Source: Mucilaginibacter daejeonensis (lineage in GTDB: Bacteria > Bacteroidota > Bacteroidia > Sphingobacteriales > Sphingobacteriaceae). Taken from it: a DNA stretch of 64,000 nt. Position numbers and translations under genes: made by a program. The notes beneath the pieces were generated by a model. It did not search any database. It was not told the origin of the DNA and saw only the letters and a program-made list of their open reading frames with translations. How positions within the stretch are numbered: position 1 is the first letter of the stretch; every line of letters begins with the position of its first letter. Positions 35,692 to 45,088 of this stretch are shown here, piece by piece. The stretch is taken from positions 1-64,000 of the forward strand of contig NZ_CP086068.1 in assembly GCF_020783335.1 (NCBI RefSeq). The letters are read 5' to 3'.

Positions 35692-38600
35692 ATGAGTTTA
35701 TCCTCAGTCAGTATAAAACGGCCGGTGCTGGCCACGGTAATGTCGGTCATTATCGTGGTGTTCGGCGTCATCGGCTACAAATTCCTGGGTATCCGCGATT
35801 TCCCTTCGGTGGATCCGCCAATCATTAGCGTAAGCACCAGTTACTCGGGCGCCAACGCCGATGTGATCGAGTCGCAGATCACCGAGCCGCTCGAAAAGGC
35901 GATCAACGGTGTGCAAGGTATCCGTAATATCTCATCTACCAGTTCGGTAGGTTCGAGCAATATCACCGTAGAATTCGATCTGGATGCCGACCTGGAAACG
36001 GCCGCGAACGACGTGCGCGACAAGGTATCACAAGCGCAGCGCCAGCTACCACAGGATATCAATGCCCCGCCGGTAGTGAGCAAGGCCGACGCCAACTCCG
36101 ATAATATTATCACCCTCACCGTAAGCAGTAACACCCGCAACATTATGCAGGTGAACGATTATGCCGAGAACGTGTTGCAGGAAGCCTTGCAGACCATCCC
36201 CGGTGTGAGCGCCATCAACCTGCAGGGCCAGCGCCAGTACGCTATGCGTTTGTGGCTGGATCCCAATAAGCTTTCGGCATTGAAAGTGACCGCTACCGAT
36301 ATACGCGATGCTTTGGCGTTGGAGAACGTGGAACTGCCTGCCGGTAAAATATCAGGTAACAATACCGAGGTAACGGTAAGGGCACTGGGCAAACTGGTGA
36401 CCGAAAAGGATTTTAACAACCTGATCATTCGTGCTGATAGTAACCGCGTGATCCGTTTGAGCGATCTGGGCTATGCTGTACTTGGATCGGCCAACGAGGA
36501 GACCGCGTTCAAGGAATCGGGCGTGCCGCAAGTAGGTTTGGCCGTGGTACCACAACCAGGCGCCAACTACGTGCAGATCGCCAAGGACTTTTATGTGCGT
36601 TTAAAACAGGTAGAGAAAGACCTGCCACCAGATATCAAACTACAAGTGGCGTTGGATAATACCCGTTTCATTAACCAATCTATCGAGGAGGTGGAGGAGA
36701 CGCTCATCATCTCGTTCATTCTGGTGGTAATCATCATTTACCTGTTCTTCCGCGATTGGCTCATCGCCTTCCGACCGCTCATCGATATTCCGGTATCGCT
36801 CATCGGTGCCTTCTTCATCATGTACATCTGCGGTTTCTCGATCAACATCCTGACGCTGCTGGGTATCGTACTGGCCACAGGCCTGGTGGTGGATGATGGT
36901 ATCGTGGTGACGGAGAACATCTATAAAAAGATAGAAGAGGGGATGCCGGTACGCAAAGCTGCCTTTGAGGGATCGGCCGAGATCTTTTTTGCCGTTATCT
37001 CCACATCGGTAACGCTGGCTGCGGTGTTCCTGCCTATCGTGTTCCTGCAAGGGTTTACGGGCCGCTTGTTCAGAGAGTTCGCGGTAGTGGTGGCCGGTTC
37101 GGTATTGATATCGGCCTTTGTGTCGCTATCCTTAACGCCCATGCTCAATGTGAAGCTGGTACGCAAGAACCACAAACGTTCCAAATTTTATGAGCGCACC
37201 GAGCCTTTCTTTGAGCGCATGACCAATGGTTACAAGGAAACCCTCATCTCGTTCATGAAGCACAAGTGGGTGTCTATAGCCATCCTGGTGGTATCTATAG
37301 GCCTGATCGGCGTTTTAGTAAAGGTGTTACCTGCCGAGCTTGCCCCGCTCGATGACCGTAGCTTGTTACGTTATACGGCAACCGCATCAGAAGGTGCCAC
37401 CTACGAGTTCATGACCAAGTACATGGACAAGGTAGCCCAACTGGTAGATGATTCGATACCAGAGGCCAAGATCAATATCGAGATCGTATCGCCGGGGTTC
37501 GGTGGTAGCAGTTCTACCAACTCAGGCTTTGGCCGTATAGGTTTGGTAGCGCCCGATGAACGTACCCGTACGCAGGCCCAGATCGCCGAGTGGCTCAACA
37601 AGAAATTAAAACGTTTCCCTGATGCCCGCGCCATTGTGGTGCAGGAGCAAACCATCAGTGGTGGTGGTAGCGGTGCGCGTACCTCGCTACCGGTACAATT
37701 CGTGATCCAGAACCAGGACTTTGAGAAGATCCGTAAGGTACTGCCTACCTTTTTTGCCGAAGTAGGCAAGAGCCCGGTATTCTCCAACTCCGACGTGAAC
37801 CTGAAATTCACCAAGCCCGAACTGCGCATCACCACCGATCGTGACCGTGCCCGCGACCTGGGCGTTTCGGTTGCCGATATATCGCAGACCTTACAATTGT
37901 ACTATAGCGCCGGCCGTTTAGATTACTTTTTGATGAGCGGCAAGCAATACCAGGTGATCGCCCAGGTGGATCGCGCTAACCGTGATCAGCCACTCGACCT
38001 GCGTTCGGTTTACGTGCGTAGTACCCGAGGCAACCTGGTGCAGTTAGATAACGTGGTCAAGGTAGAGGAAAGCGCCGCGCCGCCGGCCATCTATCACTTT
38101 AACCGTTACAAGTCGGCCACGGTACAGGCAGGCCTTTCAGAAGGTTATACCATTGGTGATGGTATCGCCGAGATGCAACGCATTGCCAAGGGATTGCTTG
38201 ACCCATCATTCAGTACCGCATTGAGCGGACCGTCACGTGACTATGCCGAAAGTTCATCCAACATCGTGTTCGCCTTTGGCTTTGCCTTGTTGCTGATCTA
38301 CCTGGTACTGGCCGCTCAATTCGAAAGCTTTATGGACCCGGTGATCGTGATGCTTACGGTGCCTTTGGCTATCGCCGGGGCATTCGTATCGTTATGGCTG
38401 TTCGATCAAACCCTCAACATCTTTAGCGAGATCGGTATGATCACCCTGGTGGGTCTCGTGACCAAGAATGGTATCCTCATCGTGGAATTTGCCAATCAGC
38501 GTATGGAGCATGGCCTGGCCAAGTATGAGGCCGTTGTGGAGGCCGCCACCGCTCGTTTACGCCCAATCCTGATGACCAGCTTGGCCGTGGTGCTGGGTGC

Positions 38601-38814
38601 CGTGCCGATCGCTTTGGCGTTGGGTGCCGGTGCTAAAAGCCGGGTTTCATTAGGTATTGTTATCATGGGTGGTATGATGTTCTCGCTTATATTGACACTA
38701 TACGTGATCCCGATGATGTATGTGATGCTGGCCTCACGCACCCGCCGTGATCCTGATAAGGAGCCCGAAGAGGAAGAGACCCCTAAACAACCATTATTAA
38801 TTGAAAACCTGTAA
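35692..38814 (+). CDS. RND-family efflux pump (HAE1/AcrB type)
   Basis: A 1040-residue proton-driven inner-membrane exporter, the usual length of the family. It has the family start MSLSSVSIKRPVLATVM, the first large periplasmic porter domain (about 30-340), a transmembrane bundle with the proton-relay segment GLVVDDGIVVTENI near residue 405, a second porter domain and a second bundle (GLVTKNGILIVEFANQRM). Substrates cannot be told; the hydrophobic porter suggests small amphiphilic drugs or lipids. It lies between the adaptor and the TolC gene, so the three make a complete pump. Confidence 0.95.
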   Translation: MSLSSVSIKRPVLATVMSVIIVVFGVIGYKFLGIRDFPSVDPPIISVSTSYSGANADVIESQITEPLEKAINGVQGIRNISSTSSVGSSNITVEFDLDADLETAANDVRDKVSQAQRQLPQDINAPPVVSKADANSDNIITLTVSSNTRNIMQVNDYAENVLQEALQTIPGVSAINLQGQRQYAMRLWLDPNKLSALKVTATDIRDALALENVELPAGKISGNNTEVTVRALGKLVTEKDFNNLIIRADSNRVIRLSDLGYAVLGSANEETAFKESGVPQVGLAVVPQPGANYVQIAKDFYVRLKQVEKDLPPDIKLQVALDNTRFINQSIEEVEETLIISFILVVIIIYLFFRDWLIAFRPLIDIPVSLIGAFFIMYICGFSINILTLLGIVLATGLVVDDGIVVTENIYKKIEEGMPVRKAAFEGSAEIFFAVISTSVTLAAVFLPIVFLQGFTGRLFREFAVVVAGSVLISAFVSLSLTPMLNVKLVRKNHKRSKFYERTEPFFERMTNGYKETLISFMKHKWVSIAILVVSIGLIGVLVKVLPAELAPLDDRSLLRYTATASEGATYEFMTKYMDKVAQLVDDSIPEAKINIEIVSPGFGGSSSTNSGFGRIGLVAPDERTRTQAQIAEWLNKKLKRFPDARAIVVQEQTISGGGSGARTSLPVQFVIQNQDFEKIRKVLPTFFAEVGKSPVFSNSDVNLKFTKPELRITTDRDRARDLGVSVADISQTLQLYYSAGRLDYFLMSGKQYQVIAQVDRANRDQPLDLRSVYVRSTRGNLVQLDNVVKVEESAAPPAIYHFNRYKSATVQAGLSEGYTIGDGIAEMQRIAKGLLDPSFSTALSGPSRDYAESSSNIVFAFGFALLLIYLVLAAQFESFMDPVIVMLTVPLAIAGAFVSLWLFDQTLNIFSEIGMITLVGLVTKNGILIVEFANQRMEHGLAKYEAVVEAATARLRPILMTSLAVVLGAVPIALALGAGAKSRVSLGIVIMGGMMFSLILTLYVIPMMYVMLASRTRRDPDKEPEEEETPKQPLLIENL

Positions 38815-38821
38815 GCCGGCC

Positions 38822-40156
38822 ATGAGAGTATATAAACTACTGCTAATAGCACTAAGCTGCCTTACATTACCTTTTACGGCACTGGCCCAGGAGACCAAAG
38901 TGCCCAACGCGCCGGTGCTCTCCTTAAAGGATGCGCTGGACAGTGCCTTGCAGAATAATTTCAACATTAAGATATCGCGCAATTCGTCGGCCATTGCCAG
39001 TAATAATGTGACGATCGGCAACGCCGGCATACTTCCGTTGGTGACCGGTAACTATACCCTGAGCAACAGTATCCAGACCACCACCCAAACCCGGAGCGAC
39101 AATACGGTGAACAACATCATTAACGCCAACAACCGTAACAACAGCTACGGCGTGGGGTTAGATTGGACGATATTTGACGGGTTCAACATGTTCGCTACCT
39201 ATGATCGTTTAAAAGAACTGGAAAAGCTGGGCCGTGTGCGTACGCAAGACACCGTTCTACAGACCGTGGCCAGCGTGATGACCACCTATTACGACCTTGT
39301 GAACCAGCAAAAGCAGATCAAGGCGCTAAAGGGTGTTATCGATATATCGCGCAAGCAGATCCGTTATGCTCAGGACCGTTTTGAGGCTGGCCGGGTAGCC
39401 CGCCTCGATGTGTACAACGCGCAGGTAGCCCTCAACACTGATACCGCTACCCTGATCGGTCAGCAACAGCAGTTCAAAGCCAGCAAGATCGAGCTGAACC
39501 GCCTGCTAAGCCGCAATGCCGAAACAGAATTTAATGTGGCCGATACGATATTGGTTGATGAGCAACTCAAACTCGGGCCGATCATTGAACAGGCTCAGGT
39601 TCAGAACCCTACTCTGTTATCGGCATCTATCAACAGGCGCTTGTCTGACATTAATTTAAAGCAGGTACGGTCGAGCCGTTACCCGCTCATCGGTGTGAGT
39701 TCGGGCTACCAGTTCAACAATAGCCGTAACCCGGCAGGCTTTGCCCGCTTACAGAACGCACGTGGTTTTACCTACGGCCTTAACGCCACCATTAACATAT
39801 TCGATGGTTTTAACCAGTGGCGGCGCGAGCGTAATGCCAAGCTACAGATCGCCAATGCGCAGATCAATATAGCCCGTACGCGTAATGATGTGGAGGCACA
39901 GATATCGACCCTGTACAGCAGTTACCTGTCGGGCCTGGAACTGATCAAAGCGGGTCGTGCCAATGTGGATATAGCCCGTAAAAGTTTGGAGATATCGTTA
40001 GAGAAATACCGGTTAGGAGCAATCACTCCGCTCGAGATAAGGGAGGCGCAACGTAACTATTTGAACGCTACGCTGATCTTCTATGATGCTGAATTTCAAT
40101 CGAAAGCGGCCGAGATCACATTGAAACAGATCACCGGTAAAATGGGTATCGAGTAA
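38822..40156 (+). CDS. TolC-family outer membrane channel
   Basis: The outer-membrane exit duct of the RND pump. A signal peptide ending in TALAQ is followed by the two homologous halves typical of TolC, rich in long helices with Asn/Ala/Gln (ALDSALQNNFNIKISRNS, then ALNTDTATLIGQQQQFKASK), and a terminal YLNATL / ITLKQITG stretch. I chose the ATG at 38822, 7 bases past the pump gene's stop, which gives a clean signal peptide; a TTG at 38801 would overlap the pump gene. Last gene of the operon. Confidence 0.92.
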   Translation: MRVYKLLLIALSCLTLPFTALAQETKVPNAPVLSLKDALDSALQNNFNIKISRNSSAIASNNVTIGNAGILPLVTGNYTLSNSIQTTTQTRSDNTVNNIINANNRNNSYGVGLDWTIFDGFNMFATYDRLKELEKLGRVRTQDTVLQTVASVMTTYYDLVNQQKQIKALKGVIDISRKQIRYAQDRFEAGRVARLDVYNAQVALNTDTATLIGQQQQFKASKIELNRLLSRNAETEFNVADTILVDEQLKLGPIIEQAQVQNPTLLSASINRRLSDINLKQVRSSRYPLIGVSSGYQFNNSRNPAGFARLQNARGFTYGLNATINIFDGFNQWRRERNAKLQIANAQINIARTRNDVEAQISTLYSSYLSGLELIKAGRANVDIARKSLEISLEKYRLGAITPLEIREAQRNYLNATLIFYDAEFQSKAAEITLKQITGKMGIE

Positions 40157-40205
40157 AAAATTTATTACAAAGGCTTATTTTTTTATTTCGGTTAAAAGGT
40201 TAAAT

Positions 40206-40598
40206 TTGAGCGTGATAGACACCGGCTTTAAAACTTGCCTCCTTATCGATGACAACTACATCGATAACTTTGTGACCCGACGCATACTGGAGAGCAGCAA
40301 TTTTGCGGAGAATATTGTGGTGAAGCAATCAGCTACTGAGGCTATTGACATGATACGCCACGGTTCATTAAAGCCTGATGTCATATTCCTTGACCTGCGT
40401 ATGCCCCTCATGAACGGTTTCGAGTTCTTGCAGGAATACGATAAGCTGGCCGAGAACGATAAGACCGCCAATAAGATCTTCATGCTGTCATCATCATTGG
40501 ATCCGGTGGATGTGAAACGTTCAGGACAGAACAAATACATTACCCAGTTCATTCATAAGCCGATCACCCAAAAGATACTGGAAGAACTTACTGCATGA
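40206..40598 (+). CDS. Single-domain response regulator
   Basis: A CheY-like receiver of about 130 residues with no output domain. Key residues are present: the acidic pair in LLIDDN (15-16), the phosphorylated Asp63 in IFLDLRMP, the Ser in MLSSS near 94, and the conserved Lys in IHKPIT near 118. There is no ATG at the front; the start is either TTG 40206 or GTG 40212. A TAAATTTG sequence at 40201-40208 would overlap this start if it is a real -7 element. The gene overlaps the next by the ATGA arrangement. No kinase is adjacent. Confidence 0.88.
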   Translation: MSVIDTGFKTCLLIDDNYIDNFVTRRILESSNFAENIVVKQSATEAIDMIRHGSLKPDVIFLDLRMPLMNGFEFLQEYDKLAENDKTANKIFMLSSSLDPVDVKRSGQNKYITQFIHKPITQKILEELTA

Positions 40599-41458
40599 TC
40601 TTAGTAGCCGATAGCGGATCCTCAAAGACCGACTGGGTGCTGGCCTCGAACAAGCAACCGCCGGTCAAATTCAGTACAGGCGGGCTCAATCCCTTCTTTT
40701 TGAATGAAAAGGAGATGATCAAGATCATCCAAGATCAGGCCCCGGTAATGGTGAACCATTTCCCGCTTATTCAGGAGATCTATTTTTTTGGAGCAGGCTG
40801 CTCCAATCCCGATCGCCGCGAGGTGGTCTCTAACGCGCTCACACAACTTTTTCCGCGCGCCTTCATTAGTGTAGACAGCGACCTGTTAGGCTCGGCCTAC
40901 GCCACCTGTGGCACCCGCAAGGGGCTGGTTTGCGTATTGGGTACGGGATCTAACATTTCATTCTTTGACGGTGAGGAAGTGACCAGCGGCAAGCATGGTC
41001 TTGGCTACATTTTAGGCGATGAAGGATCAGGTACATGGTTCGGCAAAGCTTTGGTGACCGATCATTTGTATGGCAAGATGCCTGCCGATGTATGCCAGCT
41101 GTTCAAGAAGACCTATGAGTTGACCAAAGACGACGTGATCAATAACGTATATTTTAAGCGTGGCGCCAACTCATATCTGGCCTCATTCGCCAAGTTCCTG
41201 ACCGATATCAGGGATACCTCCTACGGGCAGGAACTGATTCGCAACGGCTTACAGGAATTCATCGATACCAACATTCGTTCGTTCCCTCAACATACCGAGG
41301 TTAGTTGCCATTTTGTGGGATCGATCGCGTATTTTTTCCAGGAAGAGTTACGGGAATTGTGTGCCGCCAGTGGTATATCGGCCGGTAAGATCATCAGGCA
41401 ACCTATAGATGAGCTGGTAAGCTTTCTACTGGAGCGTGATCACCAGATAGCCAACTAA
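40595..41458 (+). CDS. BadF/BadG-type ATPase, N-acetylglucosamine-kinase-like
   Basis: An actin-fold (ASKHA) kinase of 287 residues. The phosphate-1 loop MILVADSGSSKTDW, the phosphate-2 loop LVCVLGTGSNISFFDG and the GWGYxLGDEGSG-type motif (HGLGYILGDEGSGTWFG) mark the N-acetylglucosamine kinase/BadF family. It probably phosphorylates an amino sugar, for example from recycled cell wall, with ATP in the cytoplasm. The ATG overlaps the response regulator's stop by 4 bases, so the two are co-translated. A terminator follows directly. Confidence 0.85.
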   Translation: MILVADSGSSKTDWVLASNKQPPVKFSTGGLNPFFLNEKEMIKIIQDQAPVMVNHFPLIQEIYFFGAGCSNPDRREVVSNALTQLFPRAFISVDSDLLGSAYATCGTRKGLVCVLGTGSNISFFDGEEVTSGKHGLGYILGDEGSGTWFGKALVTDHLYGKMPADVCQLFKKTYELTKDDVINNVYFKRGANSYLASFAKFLTDIRDTSYGQELIRNGLQEFIDTNIRSFPQHTEVSCHFVGSIAYFFQEELRELCAASGISAGKIIRQPIDELVSFLLERDHQIAN

Positions 41459-41486
41459 GGATTATCCCAATATTTTTAGGATGTTG

Positions 41487-41511
41487 AAGACCGCTTAGCT
41501 GGTCTTTTTTT
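41487..41511 (+). terminator. Terminator of the kinase gene, overlapping the convergent gene's end
   Basis: AAGACC (41487-41492) and GGTCTT (41501-41506), followed by seven T. The loop contains the stop codon of the convergent DUF4197 gene (41495-41497), so the two genes share these bases. Confidence 0.8.
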
Positions 41512-42244
41512 GTACATATCCAAATACCTTTTGCAGTAATGGCGTGGTACGTGCCGAGAGGCTGGTGCGTATGTTCAGTTCTTCCTGCGCTATGCGATAG
41601 AACAAGCCATCAATGGCCTTCTGTGTCACATAGGCATCCAGGTCGGGGTTCAGTTTATTAAATACGAGCGGTATCTTGTTGTAAGTGGTGACGGCCTGGC
41701 TATAAAAGCGGGTTGCACCAACCTTGGATAGGCTGTTATGGATCACCGGCTTGAACTGATCGGTGAGCTGGCTGGTGGTCACCCTTGCAAAGTAGTTGGT
41801 GGCGGCATCTTTTTGGCCGGTAAGCAAAATGTCGGTGATGTCCTTAACGGTCATTTGCTTGATAGCCGATATAAAGATGGGAGCAGCCTTGCTGGCGGCA
41901 TCCTCGGCAGCACGGTTGAGCGACAAAATCACATCGTCACAAAGCTTGTTAAGGCCTAACTTACGTAAGGTAGCCTCGGCTTTTTGCGCCTCGGGCGGGA
42001 ATAATAGTTTAACGGCCTGGTTGCCAAAGAAACCGTTGACCGAACCTAACTGGTTAACACTTTTATTGGTGCCCTGCTCCAGTGCCTGCCTTAACCCGCT
42101 GATCATCTCAAGCGATGAGGGAACACTTTGGTTAGGGTCGTACGAACCGATGCCACCGTTATTAACGGCAGCGTTCAGGGTATCACAGCTACTGGTGGCC
42201 GCAAAGACCAATACCAGCGATGAGGCAAGTGCAAGCTTTTTCAT
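41495..42244 (-). CDS. DUF4197 lipoprotein
   Basis: A 249-residue DUF4197 protein. The N-terminal signal ends in TSSCDT, a lipobox with Cys20, so it is lipid-anchored. The mature part is alpha-helical, with the family's ALEQGTNKSVNQLG, FPPEAQKAEATLRKLG and TDILLTGQKDAATNYF segments and the AIDGLFYRIAQEE end. Its function is unknown. The stop codon lies inside the terminator of the convergent kinase gene. Confidence 0.9.
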   Translation of the reverse strand: MKKLALASSLVLVFAATSSCDTLNAAVNNGGIGSYDPNQSVPSSLEMISGLRQALEQGTNKSVNQLGSVNGFFGNQAVKLLFPPEAQKAEATLRKLGLNKLCDDVILSLNRAAEDAASKAAPIFISAIKQMTVKDITDILLTGQKDAATNYFARVTTSQLTDQFKPVIHNSLSKVGATRFYSQAVTTYNKIPLVFNKLNPDLDAYVTQKAIDGLFYRIAQEELNIRTSLSARTTPLLQKVFGYVQKKTS

Positions 42245-42282
42245 AGGTCAAGATATATGACAAAAGCCATTAAGAAAAGTTT

Positions 42283-43290
42283 TTATAAGTAGTGCATCAC
42301 CGCGAACACCGCAGCGGCTACCAGAGCCGATATCGGGATAGTGATGATCCATGCCCATAACAGGTTGATGGTAACGCCCCAACGTACGGCCGATACACGT
42401 TTGGTCAAACCTACACCTATGATTGAACCGGTGATGGTATGCGTGGTAGATACCGGAATACCTAAACGCTCGGTCATGAACAGGGTGATGGCACCAGCTG
42501 TTTCGGCGCTCACACCTTCCAGCGGAGTTACCTTGGTGATCTTGCTACCCATGGTCTTCACGATCTTCCAGCCACCGCTCATGGTGCCGGCGGCAATGGC
42601 GCTGTAGCAGGCCAGCGGGATCCACTCAGGCATCTTGGCGCCGTTCTCGATCACACCAGAGGTAAAAAGGGCCACGTAGATGATACCCATTACCTTTTGC
42701 GCATCGTTGCCACCGTGGGCAAAGCTCAACGCGGCCGATGAGATCAGCTGAACGCTTTTGAACCAGCGTTCGGCCACAGCAGGCCTGAAATTTTTGAATA
42801 TATGCAGAATGATGATCGTGATCACATAGGCGATGACCAAACCGATCAATGGTGCCAGGAATATGTAAGCTGCGATACGTAATATAGAGGCCGAATCGAC
42901 CGCGGTGATGGGGTTGATGCCCATGAAGATGGCGTTGGTCATACCCGCGCCGGCAAAACCACCGATCAGTGTGTGTGATGAGCTTGATGGTATACCGAAC
43001 CACCAGGTAAGCAAATTCCAGGCTATGGCCGCGATCAGGCCCGCCAGGATCACATCCATGGTGATAAAGTGCTCGTGTACCGTTTTAGCCACGGTGTTGG
43101 CCACCTTGTGTTCTTTGATCAAAAAGAACGCCAGGAAGTTGAAGGCTGCAGCCCAGATCACCGCCTGAAAAGGGGTGAGTACCTTGGTAGATACGATGGT
43201 GGCTATAGAGTTGGCAGCGTCATGAAATCCGTTAATGAAATCAAATATCAGTGCCAGGCAAACTACAACAACAAGCAGGGAAGTTACCAT
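42283..43290 (-). CDS. PiT-family inorganic phosphate transporter
   Basis: A low-affinity, ion-coupled phosphate permease of 335 residues. The two PiT signature repeats are present: FDFINGFHDAANSIATIV at the N-terminus and GGNDAQKVMGIIYVAL in the middle; GIPSSSSHTLIGGFAGAG and GIPVSTTHTITGSIIGVG are the paired half motifs. I chose the ATG at 43290 (MVTSLL), which puts the first transmembrane helix at the start; the longer frame to 43362 would overlap the DUF47 gene. It follows the DUF47 gene by 20 bases on the same strand. Confidence 0.94.
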   Translation of the reverse strand: MVTSLLVVVVCLALIFDFINGFHDAANSIATIVSTKVLTPFQAVIWAAAFNFLAFFLIKEHKVANTVAKTVHEHFITMDVILAGLIAAIAWNLLTWWFGIPSSSSHTLIGGFAGAGMTNAIFMGINPITAVDSASILRIAAYIFLAPLIGLVIAYVITIIILHIFKNFRPAVAERWFKSVQLISSAALSFAHGGNDAQKVMGIIYVALFTSGVIENGAKMPEWIPLACYSAIAAGTMSGGWKIVKTMGSKITKVTPLEGVSAETAGAITLFMTERLGIPVSTTHTITGSIIGVGLTKRVSAVRWGVTINLLWAWIITIPISALVAAAVFAVMHYL

Positions 43291-43310
43291 GTGAGTGTGG
43301 GTTGAAACAA

Positions 43311-43961
43311 TTAAGCGTTCTTTACCAGTATCGATTCCATTACATTGGCAGCATCCTCGCACATATCGGTAGCGGTCTCCAGAGCGGCCAATATCTCTTT
43401 GTATTTGATCAGGCGCAGGGCATCTTTTTCGTACAAAAAAAGGTCGGCAACGGCGCGATCAAAAACGTAATCGGCCTGGTTCTCCACGCTGTTGATGCGG
43501 ATGCATGAATCGGCGATGTTACGTACGTTCTTCAGGTCCTTCAGTTCGCGCACGGCTTTTTCCAGGTCAATGCTGCCTTGTAGGATCAGCTCGGCCAGTT
43601 TGCAGATCGGCTCGGTAAAATCCTCAATGTTGTACAACAGCATACGGTTGGCCGATCCCTGTATATAGTCGGCCACATCATCAATAGCGGTCGCTAAAGC
43701 ATGAATATCCTCACGGTCGAACGGGGTAATAAAGTTCTTACCTAATTCGAGGTATATCTGGTGGGTCAGATCATCACCTTTGTTCTCCAGCTTATCGATC
43801 TGCTTGAAGTATTCGGCACGGCTTTCTTCGCTTTTAGAGTTCACGGCCTCTACCAATACGGTGGCCATGGCTACTACGTTATTAGCTGCCTGCTCAAATA
43901 ACGGGAAGAATACTTTTTTATCCTTAGGGACAAAGTATTGGAATATGCTGTTCAGTGACAT
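43311..43961 (-). CDS. DUF47 PhoU-like accessory protein
   Basis: A 216-residue cytoplasmic helical-bundle protein that in many bacteria is the partner of PiT transporters. It starts MSLNSIFQYFVPKDKKVFFPLFEQAANNV, typical of the family, and carries the metal-binding EDIHALATAIDDVADYIQ and QADYVFDRAVADLF pairs. It lies directly upstream of the PiT gene in one operon, and a TACCTTTG -7 element is 27 bases before its start. Confidence 0.92.
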   Translation of the reverse strand: MSLNSIFQYFVPKDKKVFFPLFEQAANNVVAMATVLVEAVNSKSEESRAEYFKQIDKLENKGDDLTHQIYLELGKNFITPFDREDIHALATAIDDVADYIQGSANRMLLYNIEDFTEPICKLAELILQGSIDLEKAVRELKDLKNVRNIADSCIRINSVENQADYVFDRAVADLFLYEKDALRLIKYKEILAALETATDMCEDAANVMESILVKNA

Positions 43962-43987
43962 TATACTTAATGCAATAGTTATTAGCG

Positions 43988-43995
43988 CAAAGGTA
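43988..43995 (-). promoter_or_regulatory. -7 element of the DUF47-PiT operon
   Basis: The minus strand reads TACCTTTG, fitting TAnnTTTG, about 27 bases before the DUF47 ATG. No clear -33 partner. Confidence 0.4.
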
Positions 43996-44017
43996 GGTTT
44001 GCAATGTTAAGTTATTG

Positions 44018-45079
44018 TTAACTCTTTAATACCGGTATCACCGGGAAGGGTAGCTGTTTCACCTTTTGCAAAGTAAAGCTAAAGGTAGAACCTACGCCTT
44101 CGGTACTGCGCACGCTGATGGTTTGCTCATGCGCCTCAATGATGTGCTTAACAATGGCTAAACCTAAACCTGAACCACCGATCTGCCTCGAACGGTGACT
44201 ATCTATCCTATAAAAGCGTTCAAATAAGCGTGGAAGGTACTTTTCGTTGATACCAGCGCCGTCATCGGTCACCTCCACCAGTACCTGATCATGCAGTTCA
44301 AATAAGCTTACCGATGTACTGCCGCCCTCTTTACCATACTTAAAAGAATTATCGATCAGGTTGATCAGTACCTGGCATATCTTATCACGATCGGCCGATA
44401 CCAATATATCCTCGTCATATTTTTCTTTAAATATGAGCTTGATATGATGTTGCTTGGCTTTGAGTTCGAGTTGTTCGAATACTTCACGGATCAGATCATT
44501 GATCTTGAATCTGGAAAAATTGATCGGTATCTGGCCCGATTCCAGTTTCGAGATCTCGTCAAGGTCTTTGATCAGGTAACTTAATCGTCCTACGTTACGT
44601 TCGGCCTTTTGCAGGAACTGCATGGCCATATCCTTATCCTCAAATTCATCGTCCATAACGGCTTCCAGATAGCCTTGTATGGCAAATAATGGTGTCTTAA
44701 ACTCGTGCGAGATGTTGGACAGGAACTCGCGGCGGAACTTTTCCTGGCTGCGCAGCTGCTCGATCTCTGATTTTTTTTCGCGTGCCCAGTCCTTTACCTC
44801 CTGCTCCACATCACCGATAGGGTCGGTACTGGTTGATTCGCCGAGGGCGTCGCGCAGGTCGCGTCCCAGTTTCAGGTTATGGATCAGTTTATAGATGAGC
44901 TTGATCTTGGAGTAAACATACTTCTCGATCAGGTAATAGAATACCGCATAGGCCGTAATAAAGCTGATGGAGAACGTGACGGCCACATCGACCCAATTGT
45001 GCCTGAAATAAAAATTGACGACCGATAGGGTAATGGCTACCGCCAGTGCATTGATGAATACCAGTACGCTGAGTTTCAT
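44018..45079 (-). CDS. PhoR-like sensor histidine kinase
   Basis: A 353-residue membrane kinase. Two close transmembrane helices (about residues 4-24 and 30-53) leave almost no periplasmic loop, so it probably senses through partners or the membrane. HisKA has His125 in FLSNISHEFKTPLFAIQ; HATPase_c shows IDNSFKYGKEGG (N box), DDGAGI (G1), FERFYRID and GGSGLGLAIVKH (G2). No HAMP or PAS domain is clear, and no response regulator gene is adjacent. The phosphate genes follow 57 bases downstream on the same strand, which supports a PhoR role, though it could serve another pathway. It starts 9 bases after the methyltransferase. Confidence 0.88.
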   Translation of the reverse strand: MKLSVLVFINALAVAITLSVVNFYFRHNWVDVAVTFSISFITAYAVFYYLIEKYVYSKIKLIYKLIHNLKLGRDLRDALGESTSTDPIGDVEQEVKDWAREKKSEIEQLRSQEKFRREFLSNISHEFKTPLFAIQGYLEAVMDDEFEDKDMAMQFLQKAERNVGRLSYLIKDLDEISKLESGQIPINFSRFKINDLIREVFEQLELKAKQHHIKLIFKEKYDEDILVSADRDKICQVLINLIDNSFKYGKEGGSTSVSLFELHDQVLVEVTDDGAGINEKYLPRLFERFYRIDSHRSRQIGGSGLGLAIVKHIIEAHEQTISVRSTEGVGSTFSFTLQKVKQLPFPVIPVLKS

Positions 45080-45088
45080 ACGGTAAAG

